Assembly: GCF_034676725.1 (NCBI RefSeq)
Contig: NZ_JAUCBR010000004.1
Coordinates: forward strand, 883,501 to 947,500
DNA length: 64,000 nucleotides
Origin: Denitromonas sp.
GTDB lineage: Bacteria; Pseudomonadota; Gammaproteobacteria; Burkholderiales; Rhodocyclaceae
Reading direction: 5' to 3'
Shown: piece by piece, positions 8,203-17,228 of the stretch
Layout of the letters: each line of letters starts with the position of its first letter
Position numbering within the stretch: position 1 is the first letter of the stretch
Translations under genes and position numbers: made by a program
Notes under the pieces: generated by a model
The model's input: only the letters and a program-made list of their open reading frames with translations
Databases searched by the model: none
Told to the model about the DNA's origin: nothing

Positions 8203-9156
8203 ATGCCCACCGAGCCTCAGCCCGCCACCCTGACATCCCCCGCCTTGCGGGCACTGCTGGCAACCCGCCCGGCGTTTCTCAGCGTGACCCTCGTCGCCTG
8301 CCTGATCGGCCTGGCCGCGGCGGCCGGCAGCGGCGTCACGCTCGATCCGCTGACCGCCGCCCTCACCGTGCTGCTGGCCCTGTGTGCCCACGCCGGCGGC
8401 AACGTCATCAATGATTATCACGACGCCCGATCGGGCGCCGACGCAGCCAACACCACACGCCTCTACCCATTCACCGGGGGCAGCCGGTTCATCCAGAACG
8501 GCCTGCTCAGCGAAGCGCAGACCGCCCGCCTCGGCTATGGCCTGCTGCTGGCCGTGGTCCCGGCCGGCCTGTGGCTGAGCTGGCAGGCCGGCCCCGGCCT
8601 GATCGGCATCGGCCTGGCCGGCCTGCTCCTCGGCTGGGCCTATTCCGCACCGCCGCTCAAGCTGATGAGCCGCGGCCTGGGCGAGCTGGCCATCGTCGCC
8701 AGCTGGGCGCTGGTGGTCGTCGGCGCCGACTATGTCCAGCGCGGCAGTTTCAGCACGGTGCCGCTGCTCGCCGGTCTGCCCTATGCGCTGCTGGTCGCTG
8801 CCATCCTCTACATCAACCAGTTTCCCGACCACGACAGCGACGCCGCCAGCGGCAAGCGCACACTGGTGGTGATCCTCGGCCGCGACACGGCCAAGTGGGG
8901 TTACCTGATGCTCACCCTCATCGCCTACATCGCGCTGGTGTTCATGATCGAGCGCAACACCCTGCCGCAGAAAGCCGCCGCGGCGGCGTTCACGCTGGTG
9001 CTCTCGTTTCGCGCCGCGCGCGACCTGATCGCCCACGCCAGCGAGCCGCCCGCGCTTGCCGGCGCCATCCGGCTGACCCTGGTCGCCGCCCATGTCCACG
9101 GTCTGGTGCTGGCGGCAGCACTGGCCTTTGCCCCCTGGTCAGGCGCCCTGCGATGA
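8203..9156 (+). CDS. UbiA-family prenyltransferase (MenA-like)
   Basis: The 317-residue polytopic membrane protein has the two Asp-rich motifs of UbiA enzymes. NVINDYHDARSGAD lies near residue 70 and INQFPDHDSDAASGKRT near 205; each coordinates Mg-diphosphate of the prenyl donor. About eight to nine hydrophobic helices follow the family plan. Overall it resembles the 1,4-dihydroxy-2-naphthoate polyprenyltransferase branch more than UbiA proper. No other menaquinone gene is nearby, so its acceptor is uncertain. The next gene starts inside its stop codon. Confidence 0.8.
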   Translation: MPTEPQPATLTSPALRALLATRPAFLSVTLVACLIGLAAAAGSGVTLDPLTAALTVLLALCAHAGGNVINDYHDARSGADAANTTRLYPFTGGSRFIQNGLLSEAQTARLGYGLLLAVVPAGLWLSWQAGPGLIGIGLAGLLLGWAYSAPPLKLMSRGLGELAIVASWALVVVGADYVQRGSFSTVPLLAGLPYALLVAAILYINQFPDHDSDAASGKRTLVVILGRDTAKWGYLMLTLIAYIALVFMIERNTLPQKAAAAAFTLVLSFRAARDLIAHASEPPALAGAIRLTLVAAHVHGLVLAAALAFAPWSGALR

Positions 9157-9824
9157 ACGAACTCACAACCGCCGGCCTGCGCGCCGTGGTTTTCGACATG
9201 GACGGCCTGCTGCTCGACAGCGAGCGCATCGCCTACGACATCGGCCGGCAGGTCAGCCTCGATCTGGGCATCCCATGGACACACGAGGTGGCCATGCAGA
9301 TGATCGGCCTCAACTCGCGCGAGCACGAAGCCCTGCTCAAGGGCGCCTTCGGCGACGACTACCCGCTCGAAGCGCACCGCGCCGAGTTCGGCCTGCGCTA
9401 CGAGGCGGTGATCGCCACCGGCAGCATCCCGCTCAAGCCGGGGGTGCGTGAACTTTTTGATGCGCTCGACGCCGCCGGCCTGCCCCGCGCCGTCGCCACC
9501 TCCACCCGACGCAGCCGCGCCCTGCCCAAGCTCGACGCCGTCGGCCTGCTGGCGCGCGTGCACGTGGTGGTGGCCGGCGACGAAGTAGCCCGCGGCAAAC
9601 CGGCGCCGGACATCTTCCTGGCCGCCGCCGAACGGCTCGGCCACGCCCCGGTCGACTGTCTGGCGCTGGAAGACTCCAACGCCGGCGTGCGCGCCGCCCG
9701 CGACGCCGGCATGCGCGTGGTGATGGTGCCCGACCTGCTCACCCCGGCCGACGACATCCGCGCCGGCGGCATCCCGATCGTCGACAGCCTGCTTGACATC
9801 GCCACCCGGTTCACGCGCCAATAA
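9153..9824 (+). CDS. HAD family hydrolase (beta-phosphoglucomutase/phosphatase-like)
   Basis: The 223-residue enzyme has HAD motif I FDMDGLLLDSE with nucleophile Asp15, motif II ATST, the conserved GKPAPDIFL lysine, and motif IV LALEDSNAGVRAA. The DMDG form and cap insertion between motifs I and II place it in the group that includes beta-phosphoglucomutase and sugar phosphatases. It overlaps the prenyltransferase stop by four bases (ATGA), so the two are probably translationally coupled. The substrate cannot be inferred. Confidence 0.88.
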   Translation: MNELTTAGLRAVVFDMDGLLLDSERIAYDIGRQVSLDLGIPWTHEVAMQMIGLNSREHEALLKGAFGDDYPLEAHRAEFGLRYEAVIATGSIPLKPGVRELFDALDAAGLPRAVATSTRRSRALPKLDAVGLLARVHVVVAGDEVARGKPAPDIFLAAAERLGHAPVDCLALEDSNAGVRAARDAGMRVVMVPDLLTPADDIRAGGIPIVDSLLDIATRFTRQ

Positions 9825-9853
9825 ACGCCCGTTTGATTTAGCCTGACCCCGCC

Positions 9854-10462
9854 ATGAAACTGATCGGCATGCTCGACTCGCCCTTTGTGCGCCGTACCGT
9901 CGTCTCGGCGCACCTGATGCACCTGGCGCTCGATCACGAGCAAATTTCCGTTTTCCGCCAGTTCGAGCAGTTCCGCGCCATCAATCCGCTGGTCAAGGCG
10001 CCGACACTGGTCTTCGACGACGGCACGGTGATGGTCGAGTCCCAGATCATTCTCCAGTACCTGGAGACCCTCGCCGCCCCCAAGGACCGCCTCACCCCCG
10101 CCGACCCGGTGCTGCGCCAGCGCTGCCTGCGCCTGACCAGCCTCGCCCTGGCCGCCTGTGACCGCTCCGTCCAGCGCTACTACGAGACCAGCGTGCGGCC
10201 GGAAGCGCACCGCTGGCTCGACTGGACCGGCCGCATCACCGAACAGCTGCGCGCCAGCTACGACCTGCTCGAAGCCGAATGCGGCGACACCGCCTGGCTG
10301 TGCGGCGACGACCTGACCCAGGCCGACGTCAGCACCGCTGTGGCCTGGCGCTTCACCCAGAGCAAGCTGCCCGGCATCATCGACCCCACCGCCTACCCGC
10401 GCCTGGCCGCCCTCTCGGCGGCGGCCGAGGCCTTGCCGGCCTTTCAGGCCGCGGACTTCTAA
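9854..10462 (+). CDS. Glutathione S-transferase family protein
   Basis: The 202-residue protein has an N-terminal thioredoxin-like domain (MKLIGMLDSPFVRRT, then NPLVKAPTLVFDDG and MVESQIILQYLE). An all-helical C-terminal domain follows. SPFVRR is the glutathione-contact segment and VESQ the gamma-glutamyl-binding site. It is cytoplasmic and lies just upstream of ruvA with 3 bases between. The substrate is unknown. Confidence 0.85.
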   Translation: MKLIGMLDSPFVRRTVVSAHLMHLALDHEQISVFRQFEQFRAINPLVKAPTLVFDDGTVMVESQIILQYLETLAAPKDRLTPADPVLRQRCLRLTSLALAACDRSVQRYYETSVRPEAHRWLDWTGRITEQLRASYDLLEAECGDTAWLCGDDLTQADVSTAVAWRFTQSKLPGIIDPTAYPRLAALSAAAEALPAFQAADF

Positions 10463-10465
10463 TCC

Positions 10466-11065
10466 ATGATCGGACGCCTCACGGGCACCCTGCTCGAAAA
10501 GAACCCGCCACAGATCCTCATCGATGCCGGCGGCGTCGGCTACGAAGTCGATGTGCCCATGAGCACCTTCTACCACCTGCCCGCCACCGGCCAGAAGGTG
10601 AGCCTGCACACCCACCTCGCCATCCGCGAGGACGGCCACTTTCTCTACGGTTTCGGCAGCGAAGAAGAACGCGCCGCCTTCCGCCAGCTGATCAAGGTCT
10701 CCGGCATCGGCGCGCGCACCGCCCTGGCGGTGCTCTCCGGCCTGTCGGTCACCGACCTGGCGCAGGCCATCGCGCTGCAGGAGGCCGGCCGGCTGGTCAA
10801 GATTCCCGGCATCGGCAAGAAAACCGCCGAGCGCCTGCTGCTCGAACTCAAGGACAAGCTCGGCAAGGCCCTGCCCACCGTCGCCGCCAGCCTCGGCAGC
10901 AGCGGCGCCGCGGCGCCCCCCGACGCCCGCAGCGACATCCTCAACGCCCTGATGGCACTCGGTTACAACGAGAAGGAAGCGCTCGGCGCCATGAAAGGCC
11001 TGGCCGACGACGCCAGCGTGTCCGACGGCATCCGCCAGGCGCTCAAACTGCTCGCCAAGCCCTGA
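10466..11065 (+). CDS. ruvA: Holliday junction branch migration protein RuvA
   Basis: The 199-residue protein starts MIGRLTGTLLEKNPPQILID. It has the OB-fold domain I (to about residue 65), the two helix-hairpin-helix motifs of domain II (KVSGIGARTALAVLSG and KIPGIGKKTAERLLLEL), and the RuvB-binding domain III after residue 145 (DILNALMALGYNEKEA). RuvA tetramers hold the four-way junction while RuvB drives migration. It shares a TGATG overlap with the next gene and is followed one gene later by ruvB. Confidence 0.97.
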   Translation: MIGRLTGTLLEKNPPQILIDAGGVGYEVDVPMSTFYHLPATGQKVSLHTHLAIREDGHFLYGFGSEEERAAFRQLIKVSGIGARTALAVLSGLSVTDLAQAIALQEAGRLVKIPGIGKKTAERLLLELKDKLGKALPTVAASLGSSGAAAPPDARSDILNALMALGYNEKEALGAMKGLADDASVSDGIRQALKLLAKP

Positions 11066-11577
11066 TGAGCACCGCCACACCGCCCAAGCCAAAACAAGGC
11101 TTCCTGCGCAGCATCCGCGTCGGCCCCGGCCTGCTCAAATGGGGCATCAACCTGTGGCCGCCCTTCCTCGGCGCCGGCATCCGGGTGCAGCACATCGCGC
11201 CCGATTTCAGCGAAATCACCGTCGCCCTCAAGATGGGCCTGCTCAACCGCAACTACGTTGGCACCCACTTCGGCGGCTCGCTGTTCTCGATGACCGACCC
11301 GTTCTTCATGCTGATGATGATGCACCGCCTCGGCAAGGGCTACATCGTGTGGGACCGCAGCGCCAGAATCGACTTCCTCCACCCCGCCAAGGGCACGGTC
11401 ACCGCCCGCTTCACACTCGACGAAGCGCAGATCGACGCCGTACGCGCTGCCACGGCCGATGGCGAAAAAACCCTGCCGACCTACACAGTGGAGGTGGTCA
11501 ACACCGACGGCGAGGTCTGTGCGCGGGTGGAGAAGACGCTGTACATCCGCAAGGCGGCGCCCAAACCCGCCGCCTAG
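11065..11577 (+). CDS. DUF4442 hotdog-fold thioesterase-like protein
   Basis: The 170-residue protein matches DUF4442 proteins related to the YiiD C-terminal thioesterase domain. The core contains LLNRNYVGTHFGGSLFSMTD, which corresponds to the hotdog helix and catalytic-loop region, followed by a beta sheet. A role in acyl-thioester hydrolysis is inferred from fold only. It is inserted between ruvA and ruvB with overlapping stop and start (TGATG), so it is in the same operon. Confidence 0.8.
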   Translation: MSTATPPKPKQGFLRSIRVGPGLLKWGINLWPPFLGAGIRVQHIAPDFSEITVALKMGLLNRNYVGTHFGGSLFSMTDPFFMLMMMHRLGKGYIVWDRSARIDFLHPAKGTVTARFTLDEAQIDAVRAATADGEKTLPTYTVEVVNTDGEVCARVEKTLYIRKAAPKPAA

Positions 11578-11623
11578 CCGCCCACGGCGCCCCGCCGGCA
11601 ACGCCATCCGTTAAACTGCCGCC

Positions 11624-12676
<1,053 letters not shown>

Positions 12677-12679
12677 GCG

Positions 12680-13339
12680 GTGGCCGGCGTCACTCTGCCA
12701 CTGGTCTTTGCGGGCGCCGTGGCCGTGGTCGGCGGCGGCATGCTGTGGCGAAAGCGCATCCGGCAGGCACGTGCGCGCTTTCTTGCGCAGTTTGATTTCG
12801 CCCGACTGCTCGACACGCGCCTCGCCAGCCGGCGGCCGGAACTGAACCCGGCGCAGCGCAAAGCTGTTTTTCACGGTCTGCGCGACTGGTTCGAGATCAA
12901 CCAGCGCGCCGGCCGGCGCAAATTGTCGATGCCCTCGCAGGCGGTCGACGATGCCTGGCATGAGTTCATCCTGTTCACCCGCAACTATCAGGATTTCTGC
13001 CGAAAAGGCCTGGGCCGTTTTCTGCATCATGTGCCCGCCGAAGCGATGGCCAGCCCAACCCAGGCGCAAGCCGGCCTCAAGCGAAGCTGGCGGCACGCCT
13101 GCGCGCATGAAGGCATCGATCCGGCCTCGCCCATCCGCCTGCCGCGGCTGTTTGCCCTCGACACGACGCTCGGCCTGGCCGACGGCTTCAGCTACCAGCT
13201 CGACTGCCTCAAGGCCGGTGCCGCCGGCAACGGCGCATACTGTGCCAGTCACATCGGTTGTGGCGGCGGCTGCAGCAGCTGCGGCAGCGACTCGGGCAGT
13301 TCGGATGGTGGTTGTGGCGGTGGCTGCGGCGGCGACTGA
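12680..13339 (+). CDS. Glycine-rich domain protein with Cys/Gly tail
   Basis: The 219-residue protein starts at GTG with a membrane anchor (VTLPLVFAGAVAVVGGGML). A GRDP-like region follows, with the signature SQAVDDAWHEFILFTRNYQDF and GLGRFLHHVPAEAM. The last 30 residues form a tail (CGGGCSSCG, then GGCGGGCGGD) with 7 cysteines in all counting one just upstream. The tail could bind metal or form a disulfide web. The family is of unknown function. The gene directly follows ruvB and is probably cotranscribed. Confidence 0.8.
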   Translation: MAGVTLPLVFAGAVAVVGGGMLWRKRIRQARARFLAQFDFARLLDTRLASRRPELNPAQRKAVFHGLRDWFEINQRAGRRKLSMPSQAVDDAWHEFILFTRNYQDFCRKGLGRFLHHVPAEAMASPTQAQAGLKRSWRHACAHEGIDPASPIRLPRLFALDTTLGLADGFSYQLDCLKAGAAGNGAYCASHIGCGGGCSSCGSDSGSSDGGCGGGCGGD

Positions 13340-13360
13340 CCCACACACAGGGGGAGACAG

Positions 13361-14020
13361 ATGCAACAGATTCTGGTGTACGGCGATTCATTGTCCTGGG
13401 GCATCATCCCCAACACCCGGCAGCGCCACCCGTTTCCGGTGCGCTGGCCCGGACGGCTGGAGAACGCGCTGCGCGCCGCGGGGCAGGATGTGCGCATCAT
13501 CGAAGACTGCCTCAACGGCCGGCGCACGGTGTGGGACGACCCCTTCAAGGCCGGCCGCAAGGGCATCGACGGGCTGGCCCAGCGCATCGAGGTCAACAGC
13601 CCGCTGGATCTGGTGATCCTGATGCTCGGCAACAACGACTTCCAGTCCATGCACCCACACCACGCCTGGCACGCCGCCGAGGGCGTCGCCGCGCTGGTGG
13701 CCACGATCCGCAACGCGCCGATCGAGCCCGGCATGCCGGTGCCGCCGATCCTCATTGTCTGCCCGCCGCCGGTCGGCATCCCGGCCGGCACCATGGCCGA
13801 GAAATTCCGCGATGGCGACGTCAAATGCACCGGCCTGGCCCAGGCCCTGCGACAGGTGGCGAAGGACACCGGCTGCGCCTTCTTCGACGCCGGCCAGGTC
13901 ATTCACAGCAGCGCCGCCGATGGCGTGCACCTTGACGCCCACGCCCACGAGCAGCTCGGCGACGCGCTCGTGGCGCCGGTTACCGCCGCCCTGGCCAACG
14001 GAGCCGCCGCCACGCCATGA
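13361..14020 (+). CDS. SGNH/GDSL hydrolase
   Basis: The 219-residue enzyme has block I YGDSLSWG (nucleophile Ser10), the block III GNND (residues about 90-93) and a C-terminal DGVHLDAHAH with the catalytic Asp and His. It resembles arylesterase/acylhydrolase proteins of the SGNH superfamily. No signal peptide is seen, so it should be cytoplasmic. GGGGAG precedes the ATG. The natural ester substrate is unknown. Confidence 0.88.
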   Translation: MQQILVYGDSLSWGIIPNTRQRHPFPVRWPGRLENALRAAGQDVRIIEDCLNGRRTVWDDPFKAGRKGIDGLAQRIEVNSPLDLVILMLGNNDFQSMHPHHAWHAAEGVAALVATIRNAPIEPGMPVPPILIVCPPPVGIPAGTMAEKFRDGDVKCTGLAQALRQVAKDTGCAFFDAGQVIHSSAADGVHLDAHAHEQLGDALVAPVTAALANGAAATP

Positions 14021-14376
14021 TGCGTACGCTGTCGCTGTTCGTGGTGCTGCTCAGCGGCCTGGCCGGCGCCTGGCTGTGGATGCGCGGCGAGTTCTATCTG
14101 CCCAACCGCTTCGACCTGTCGCTGGCCACCCACTTCGGCACCACGGCCACCCGCCTGCTCGCCGCGGCGCTGCTGTGCCTGAGCGCCGCCGGGGCCAGCT
14201 TCATGCAGCGCATGGCGCAGGGCACCCGCGCCGGCGCCGACCGGCGCTGGCAGATCCGCCATTTCGTGCTCATCTCCCTGTGCATCGGCTTGTTCACCGC
14301 CGCCTTCATCAAGGCCGAGATCAGCCTCAACCCCGACTACCGCGCGCCCAGCCGCAGCACCACGGCACCGAACTGA
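14017..14376 (+). CDS. Small membrane protein of unknown function
   Basis: The 119-residue protein has three predicted membrane helices: TLSLFVVLLSGLAGAWLW, LLAAALLCLSAAGASFM and FVLISLCIGLFTAAFI. It overlaps the hydrolase stop by four bases (ATGA), which suggests coupled translation. No known domain is recognised. It ends 35 bases before the palindromic operator. Confidence 0.65.
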   Translation: MMRTLSLFVVLLSGLAGAWLWMRGEFYLPNRFDLSLATHFGTTATRLLAAALLCLSAAGASFMQRMAQGTRAGADRRWQIRHFVLISLCIGLFTAAFIKAEISLNPDYRAPSRSTTAPN

Positions 14377-14411
14377 ACGGACCGCCCCGGCCGTTCATCC
14401 CCCGATCGAAA

Positions 14412-14445
14412 TTAAACATTGACCGACCGGTCGGTTAATGTTTAA
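14412..14445. promoter_or_regulatory. 34-bp near-perfect palindrome (TetR-type operator)
   Basis: The palindrome has the core ACCGACCGGTCGGT at 14422-14435 and outer arms TTAAACATT and AATGTTTAA. Only one base pair of symmetry is broken. Such long operators bind dimeric or paired TetR-family repressors. It lies about 117 bases before the diiron oxygenase start and should control it. Confidence 0.8.
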
Positions 14446-14561
14446 CCTCTTGACCTGCATCAAAAACACGTTTTCGCAGCCCCGCGAAGATCATCCCGGC
14501 GGGCTGTGTGGCATGGGGCGCTGTCGGTGACGACGCCCGGAGACTCAGGAGGAGACAGATC

Positions 14562-15584
14562 GTGAATAAAGAAAAAATCGCCCACACCATGGACCTGCCG
14601 CCGGTCACGGCGCAGCCCAATGTGTTCCCGCTGTCGTGGAACGCGCACACCGCCAAGATGGAAGAAGTCTGGGACGCCGCCCAGCGCGAGAACTGGGATC
14701 CCAAGCAGCTGGCCTGGGACACCTTTGACGTGGAGAGCTACAGCTGGGAGGAGCGCGAGGCCATCGCCTACTGGTGGACCCTGCTGTCGTGTTTCGACGC
14801 CTCGGCGCCGCCGGTCTTCGCCGAGGCGCTGATCAAGTGCTACGAAGACCATGAAGAAGACCCGGTGCGCCGTTGCTTCTTCTCGGTGACCCGCGACGAG
14901 CAGAACCACGAGCAGATGTGCGGCCTGGCCATCACCCGCCTGCTCGAGCACCCGGACCCGCTGACCTACACGCCCAAGACCGAGCTGGGCAAGAAGCTGC
15001 AGCGCAACGCCCACTGGCTGTACTACAACGGCGGCCGTTACTGGACGGGCTACAAGAAGGCGGTGCCCAAGTACAGCCTGGCCGTGCTGTTCAGCTCCTT
15101 CCTGATGGGCGAGATTGCCGCCGCCACCATCTTCAAGCAGATGCATGACAACACCCGCGAGCTGGTCTTCAAGGAAGCCTTCCGCAACATCGGCCGCGAC
15201 GAAGGCCGCCACATGGCGATCTGCATGGCGCTGATGGAGCGCGACTATCCGAAGCTGCCGGACGAGGACCGCGCCATTGTCACCAAGCAGATCCGCGCCG
15301 GTTACCTCTTCCTGTCGGCCGTCTTGTTCGAGCCGCCCATGGACTTCTGGGACCTGCCCGCCGACTTCATCGACGTGCAGCGCGAGGCCGAGGAAGTGGC
15401 CCGCGGCGCCGGCTTCGGCATCCCCACCTACGAGGCCAAGAAAGAGAACTGGAAGACCGCCATGCTCAACCTCAAGGGCGTGCTCGACCGCTACGACATC
15501 CCCTTCCCGGCGATCCCCGAGGTCGGCATCTCGGGCCAGGAGATCTCGCAGATCGAGATGGACGACATCATCCCGGTGTTCTGA
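14562..15584 (+). CDS. Ferritin-like diiron oxygenase, substrate unknown
   Basis: The 340-residue protein starts at GTG behind a very strong AGGAGGAG site. It shows a complete four-helix diiron pattern: a carboxylate at Glu64 or Glu66 (EEREAIAYWW), E113-Q-N-H116, Glu184 (LMGEIAAATIF) and E214-G-R-H217. This fits the ferritin/ribonucleotide-reductase-like superfamily, closest in style to AurF-type N-oxygenases and related hydroxylases. The next gene encodes a ferredoxin reductase, so the pair is probably a two-component monooxygenase. A palindromic operator upstream implies induction by its substrate. It is not a canonical NrdB, because the radical Tyr context and the NrdA partner are absent. 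Confidence 0.75.
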   Translation: MNKEKIAHTMDLPPVTAQPNVFPLSWNAHTAKMEEVWDAAQRENWDPKQLAWDTFDVESYSWEEREAIAYWWTLLSCFDASAPPVFAEALIKCYEDHEEDPVRRCFFSVTRDEQNHEQMCGLAITRLLEHPDPLTYTPKTELGKKLQRNAHWLYYNGGRYWTGYKKAVPKYSLAVLFSSFLMGEIAAATIFKQMHDNTRELVFKEAFRNIGRDEGRHMAICMALMERDYPKLPDEDRAIVTKQIRAGYLFLSAVLFEPPMDFWDLPADFIDVQREAEEVARGAGFGIPTYEAKKENWKTAMLNLKGVLDRYDIPFPAIPEVGISGQEISQIEMDDIIPVF

Positions 15585-15602
15585 GCGCCGTCGCGTCGTA
15601 CC

Positions 15603-15632
15603 CGGGCCGTCGCCGTGCGGCGGCCCGCTTTT
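15603..15632 (+). terminator. Intercistronic hairpin followed by CTTTTG
   Basis: CGGGCCG...CCG pairs with CGGCGGCCCG, leaving a small bulge, and is followed by CTTTTGC. It sits between oxygenase and reductase. It may be an attenuator or an mRNA 3' stabiliser that lets the oxygenase exceed the reductase. Confidence 0.45.
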
Positions 15633-15652
15633 GCTTCAACAGGAGAACAACA

Positions 15653-16702
15653 ATGAGCCGAATCCGCCTGCATCCTTCCGGCCGGGAAGTGGCGTGCGCC
15701 AGCGGCGACACCGTGCTCGGCGCCCTCGAAAAAGCCGGCTACGCGCTGCCCAACAACTGCCGCGCCGGCGCCTGTGGCGAATGCAAGGTCAAGGTGGTAT
15801 CGGGCAACTTCGACCAGGGCATGGTGCTCGACATGGCGCTGTCGCAGGATGAGCGCAAACAGGGCTTCGGCCTGATGTGCATGGCCAAGCCGCTGTCCGA
15901 GGAGCTGGTCATCGAGTGGGGCACCGAGGACGCCAAGCCCAAGCTGTTTCCGCCGCGCGAGAACCAGCGCTTCGTGGTCACCGACCGCATTCCGCGCACG
16001 CCGCGCATCGTCGAGCTGCGCCTGCGCCCGGTCGGCCCGCCGATGCGCTTCTGGCCCGGCCAGTATGTGACGCTCGGCAGCGAACGCGACGGCGCCCCGC
16101 CACGCTGCTACTCGATCGCCAACGCCCCGCGCCCGGACGGCGAGATCGTGCTGCAGGTAACTCGCGTGGACGACGGCCAGACCAGCCTGTGGGTGCATGA
16201 CACACTGGGCATCGGCGACGTGGTGAAGATCTCCGGCGCCTACGGCACCTTCATCGGCGACCCGGCAGTCGAATCCCCGGTGCTGTGCCTGGCCGCGGGC
16301 TCGGGCCTGGCGCCGATCCTGTCGCTCACCGAAGCGGCGCTGCGCCGCGGCTATCGCAAGCCGGTAGACCTGGTGTTCTCGGCCCGCGAACGCTCGGATC
16401 TCTACGATGGCGGCCTGATGAAATACTGGGAGACCAAGCACCGCAACTTCACCTACCGCCCCACGCTCACCCGCGAGCGCTGCGAGGGCCTGCTGCACGG
16501 CCGCATCCCCGAGGTGCTCGGTCAGCAGTTCCCGGACCTGACCAAGCACAGCGTCTTCGTCGCCGGCAGCCCGGACTTCGTGGCCGACTGCGTGGCCGCG
16601 GCCAAGGCGCTGGGCGCCACCGACACGATGGTCCACACCGAGGGCTACTTCGGCCAGGCGCAGCCGCAGACGGCACCGCAGAGCCATCTGACGCCCTATT
16701 GA
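15653..16702 (+). CDS. NAD(P)H:ferredoxin-type oxygenase reductase
   Basis: The 349-residue protein is built of an N-terminal plant-type [2Fe-2S] ferredoxin (Cys36, Cys41, Cys44 in CRAGACGEC, and Cys76), an FAD-binding barrel (RCYSIANAP) and an NAD-binding domain (LCLAAGSGLAPILSL). This is the layout of reductases such as BenC and XylA-type electron-transfer proteins. It is expected to pass electrons from NAD(P)H to the diiron protein encoded just upstream. AGGAGAA precedes the ATG. A terminator follows. Confidence 0.9.
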   Translation: MSRIRLHPSGREVACASGDTVLGALEKAGYALPNNCRAGACGECKVKVVSGNFDQGMVLDMALSQDERKQGFGLMCMAKPLSEELVIEWGTEDAKPKLFPPRENQRFVVTDRIPRTPRIVELRLRPVGPPMRFWPGQYVTLGSERDGAPPRCYSIANAPRPDGEIVLQVTRVDDGQTSLWVHDTLGIGDVVKISGAYGTFIGDPAVESPVLCLAAGSGLAPILSLTEAALRRGYRKPVDLVFSARERSDLYDGGLMKYWETKHRNFTYRPTLTRERCEGLLHGRIPEVLGQQFPDLTKHSVFVAGSPDFVADCVAAAKALGATDTMVHTEGYFGQAQPQTAPQSHLTPY

Positions 16703-16726
16703 ACGCCACCGCGGCGGTCAACGAAA

Positions 16727-16750
16727 AAGCGCGCCCATCGAGGCGCGCTT
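16727..16750. terminator. Bidirectional terminator
   Basis: AAGCGCGCC and GGCGCGCTT pair around a six-base loop, with an A run on the left and TT on the right. It lies between the convergent reductase and DUF2249 genes. Confidence 0.75.
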
Positions 16751-16769
16751 CTGTATGGCCGGGGGCGTA

Positions 16770-17099
16770 TCAGCCGCCCGAGCAGCCGCAGCCACCGCCG
16801 CCGCCACCGCAACCGCCGCCCTGCTCAGGTGCCGATTCGGCCGGCGCGCCATTCTGCGCACCGAGCTGGATGGTGAAGTCGATGACGATCTCGCCGGCTT
16901 CGCGGGTCACATAGTTGATGCCGACCTGGTTGCCATAGCGCTGCTGGATCTGGCCCAGCAGGGGCAGCGGGTCGTGGTCGTTCACAAAGCGCATGGTCTC
17001 GCCGTCGGCGAGGGATTCCAGCGCACCGAAGATCGACGCATGGCGGAAGCGCTTGGCCACGCCGCGGGCGTCGAACGGATAGACGTTGCTGTTGTTCAT
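16770..17099 (-). CDS. DUF2249 domain protein with Cys/Gly tail
   Basis: The 109-residue protein begins MNNSNVYPFDARGVAKRFRH. It contains the DUF2249 core (GETMRFVNDHDPLPLLGQI, then REAGEIVIDFTIQL). The C-terminus turns into GGGCGGGGGGCGCSGG, a Cys/Gly-rich tail with three cysteines. DUF2249 proteins are often linked to nitrogen oxide or respiratory metabolism. Here the neighbours give no such link. The start follows a GAGAGAACCG region and removes a longer low-quality extension. Confidence 0.75.
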   Translation of the reverse strand: MNNSNVYPFDARGVAKRFRHASIFGALESLADGETMRFVNDHDPLPLLGQIQQRYGNQVGINYVTREAGEIVIDFTIQLGAQNGAPAESAPEQGGGCGGGGGGCGCSGG

Positions 17100-17228
17100 G
17101 ATCGGTTCTCTCTCGGGGGTTGCGTACTCGGCCAGCACCTCGCTGACCACGTCCGCCGATCATCCGGACTTGCCGGCCGTACCGCCTTGAGTTGAAGCAA
17201 ATTTTTGCCCGCCCGACGAACGGCAGGC

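Noticed and set aside
7648..9099. Minus-strand open frame of 483 codons opposite the UbiA-type gene
   Set aside because: It is the complement of a clear membrane enzyme and has low-complexity translation.
14562..15584. Ribonucleotide reductase small subunit
   Set aside because: No NrdA gene, no radical-Tyr context, and a ferredoxin reductase partner instead.
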